Shown here one piece after another: positions 62,125 to 64,000 of a stretch of 64,000 nucleotides of DNA (positions within the stretch are counted from its first letter, which is position 1; each line of letters begins with the position of its first letter). Location of the stretch: positions 84,506,001-84,570,000 of the forward strand of contig JBITNC010000001.1 of the NCBI GenBank assembly GCA_050084985.1. Reading direction: 5' to 3'. The notes beneath the pieces were generated by a model that was given only the letters and a program-made list of their open reading frames with translations, searched no databases and was not told where the DNA came from. The DNA comes from Nageia nagi. Its lineage: Eukaryota; Pinophyta. A program made the position numbers and the translations under genes.

Positions 62125-62703
62125 TTAGCTTTTTTCACATCTTGACCCATTAAAAAATATTACCATATCCCAATATTCTTTATATTCTATGAGAATTTCT
62201 ACTTGATCTAATTGGAATACATGTTCATCTAATAATTCTATAATGAGTGGATTATCATTGGGTAATAGTGCTTTAGCAAGATAGTTAGCTATGACTTGTG
62301 CTTTGATTGATTTTTGACTTATGAAGAGTAAGTCAAACTTAGTTAAGTGCATGATGCATTTAGATGTTCTTGCATTTTGATAAGTTTTACTCATCATATA
62401 TTTCAAAGGATTTGCTTTGGCAATTCCATAGGTGGTATGGATTAGAATGTAATATCTTAATTTTTTAATTGCTAATACTATTGCTAAACACAACTTTTCT
62501 AAATATACGTATTTAATCTCATAGCCAACCAAAGTTTGAATAAGATAATATATTATTTGTTTTTTATTATTTTTGTTCTTTTGTGCAAGCATAGTTCCTA
62601 AGGCTATTTCTATGGTGGATATATATAATAGGAATGGTTCTTTGAGATTAGGTGGTACTAAAATAGGTGGTGAAAGAAGATAGTGCTTTATTTTGTTGAA
62701 CAC
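62125..62703 (-). pseudogene. RNase H domain joined to start of second RNase H, copy 3
   Basis: The longest open stretch of family G in the window (192 codons). It has YLLSPPILVPPNLKEPFLLY, ALGTMLAQKNKNN, YLEKLCLAIVLAIKKLRYY, HLTKFDLLFISQ and, at its end, DMVIFFNGSRCEKS, which opens the second RNase H. This one open frame shows directly that the two RNase H modules are fused. The catalytic DSA-type Asp of the first is not obvious (STIEIALG). Confidence 0.85.
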
Positions 62704-63660
62704 TTCTTATTATTTATTTACCTAGTAAAATTTAATCCCCTTATTCAAGAATTTTTTAAAAGGTTTACACTGGTTTAACAACTGAGAAATGAAACATCTT
62801 ATGGCTTGTAACTTACCTTGTAAACTTTGTAGTTGTTTTATGTTTGAGGAGGGTAACATATTTGTTATTGCTTTTATCTTGATAGGATCTACCTCAATTC
62901 CTTGGCTAGAGATGATGAAACCTAATAAATTCTTAGATATTACTCTAAAAACACATTTCTTTGGATTCAATAAGGTCTTATGTTCTACTAACTAATCAAA
63001 TATTTTGATTAGTACTTAAGGATGATCTTTCTATATTTTTTATTTAGCCAATACATCATCTATGTAATCCTTTATAATGCCATGCATGTAATCATGAAAA
63101 ATATATGTCATGGCTCTTTGATAGGTATCTCTAGTATTTTTCAATCCAAAAGACATTACTTTGTAACACATTGTTCCCCAAGGTGTTATGAATGCAATTT
63201 TATGTTGGTCCTCTGATGCCACTTTAATTTGGTTATACCCTAAAAACCCATCCATGAAAGATAAAATTTTATGTCTTGTAGTCAAATCAATTAAGTTATC
63301 TATGTTTACAAGGGGAAATTCATCCTTAGGGCATGCTTTGTTCAAATATCTAAAGTTTGTATATATCTTTATCTTCCTAGTGGATTTTTTAAATCATACC
63401 ATATTAGAAATCCAATAATAATAATCAATGGAATGGATAAACTTAACTTCCAAAAGTTATTACAACTCTTGTTTTACCATTATGGCAATTGTAGGATGCA
63501 TTTTTTATATCTTTTGTTTAATAGGTTTTGCACCTTCCTTTATATCAAGATTATGCACTACTAAGTTAGGATCCATTCCAAGCATATCAGCATATGACCA
63601 TGCAAATATCTCCTATTTTTCTTTGAGTATTATGATGAAATCTTTTCTTTAATTTTTAGT
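62704..63660 (-). pseudogene. Reverse transcriptase, copy 3
   Basis: Two open pieces. 63345-63040 has MNKACPKDEFPLVNIDNLID, KILSFMDGFLGYNQIKVAS, FITPWGTMCYKVMSFG and the catalytic motif as YIDD (63055-63066). 62970-62722 has MNPKKCVFRVISKNLLGFII and LQSLQGKLQAIRCFISQL. A short frame break lies between them, and the upstream part (63346-63660) reads PVQQEL-like and hydrophobic pieces with stops. V to I in YVDD is conservative. Confidence 0.85.
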
Positions 63661-64000
63661 AATGGAATTTTATAATTGAATGATTTTAGGGTTGCTAGGA
63701 TCATCACTTAAGTCAACCTCAATAGTTTCTTTAATTAACATGTGAGATCCTTCTTCTAATTCGTTAGGTTTTGGAATCTAATTATTATCATTGACATTGT
63801 ATTCCTCATCCTCACCTTCATATTGGTCTTCTAGGGTAGTATTAACATTCAAGTATAAATTTCTTAAGATTGTATCTATCTCTTTGAGGTCATGGATTGT
63901 AGATTATTTAGGAATTAATATAAAGTTTGTAGTTTCTTCATTTACCAGAAAGTATGAGGAAGAGCTACTTGAAGTTTTTGAACCTATTGCCTCATACTCA
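63661..64000 (-). pseudogene. Protease-RT linker (end), copy 3
   Basis: Acidic coding remnants upstream of RT (many Glu and Asp codons on the reverse strand), corresponding to 22700-23080 of the inner copy. It continues beyond the window edge. Confidence 0.55.

Larger units (their letters stand above)
43141..64000 (-). mobile_element. Family G copy 3, minus strand, running off the window
   Basis: Reading right to left: linker, RT, RNase H, second RNase H, integrase, ORF-X, ORF-Y, TA microsatellite, antisense PMD gene (which therefore lies on +), polypurine tract and 3' LTR. The LTR is split by element C into 52068-52876 and 43141-43220. The gag, leader and 5' LTR are outside the window. The insertion is into ORF-Y of the outer element after GAGCTCACCA (43131-43140). 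The flanking five bases CACCA would be the target duplication; the other side cannot be seen. Confidence 0.85.

Overview
The window looks like plant nuclear heterochromatin. It is very AT-rich, has no intact host gene that I can recognise, and is built almost entirely of broken retrotransposons inserted into one another. The dominant family is a very large Ty3/gypsy element of the Tat (Ogre-like) type. Its pol carries protease, reverse transcriptase, RNase H, a second archaeal-type RNase H and integrase, in that order. I call it family G. Four copies are visible: copy 1 (1-3402, +, a fragment), the 'outer' copy (12655-16011 continued at 34894-43140, +), the 'inner' copy (16012-34893, +, complete from LTR to LTR) and copy 3 (43141-43220 continued at 52068-64000, - strand, running off the right edge). 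A smaller Tat-like family, C (43221-52067, - strand), sits inside the LTR of copy 3. The host is probably a flowering plant; the species cannot be read from this.

The nesting can be read base by base. The inner G element (18,882 bp) is inserted in the gag of the outer G element and is flanked by the direct repeat CTTAT (16007-16011 and 34894-34898). Copy 3 landed in the outer element's last sense ORF at about 43140, and element C then landed in the 3' LTR of copy 3. The order is therefore outer, then inner and copy 3, with C after copy 3. By eye the inner LTRs differ by roughly 15-20%, and the C LTRs by roughly 10%.

Family G has an unusual gene content. Downstream of integrase it keeps two further sense coding regions of unknown function: ORF-X, about 535 codons, present in all four copies, and ORF-Y, about 217 codons. 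A TA microsatellite and then an antisense gene follow. The antisense gene encodes a plant mobile domain (PMD) protein and has a GT-AG intron of 315-318 bp at the same place in two diverged copies. A polypurine tract and the 3' LTR come last. None of the copies is intact: nearly every domain has stop codons, many of the kind made by C-to-T change.

Left of the outer element lie four other things. There is a GC-rich, promoter-like island (3590-4010) with clustered ACGT boxes. A fold-back Mutator-like MITE (4064-4868) has a 9-bp target duplication. A direct duplication lies at 6418-6950. A decayed LINE runs on the - strand (7283-11690). Copy 1 is about 95-97% identical by eye to part of the inner copy (24926-28303), including shared stop codons. 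This is much closer than the inner element's own LTRs are to each other, so a later local duplication or conversion is likely.
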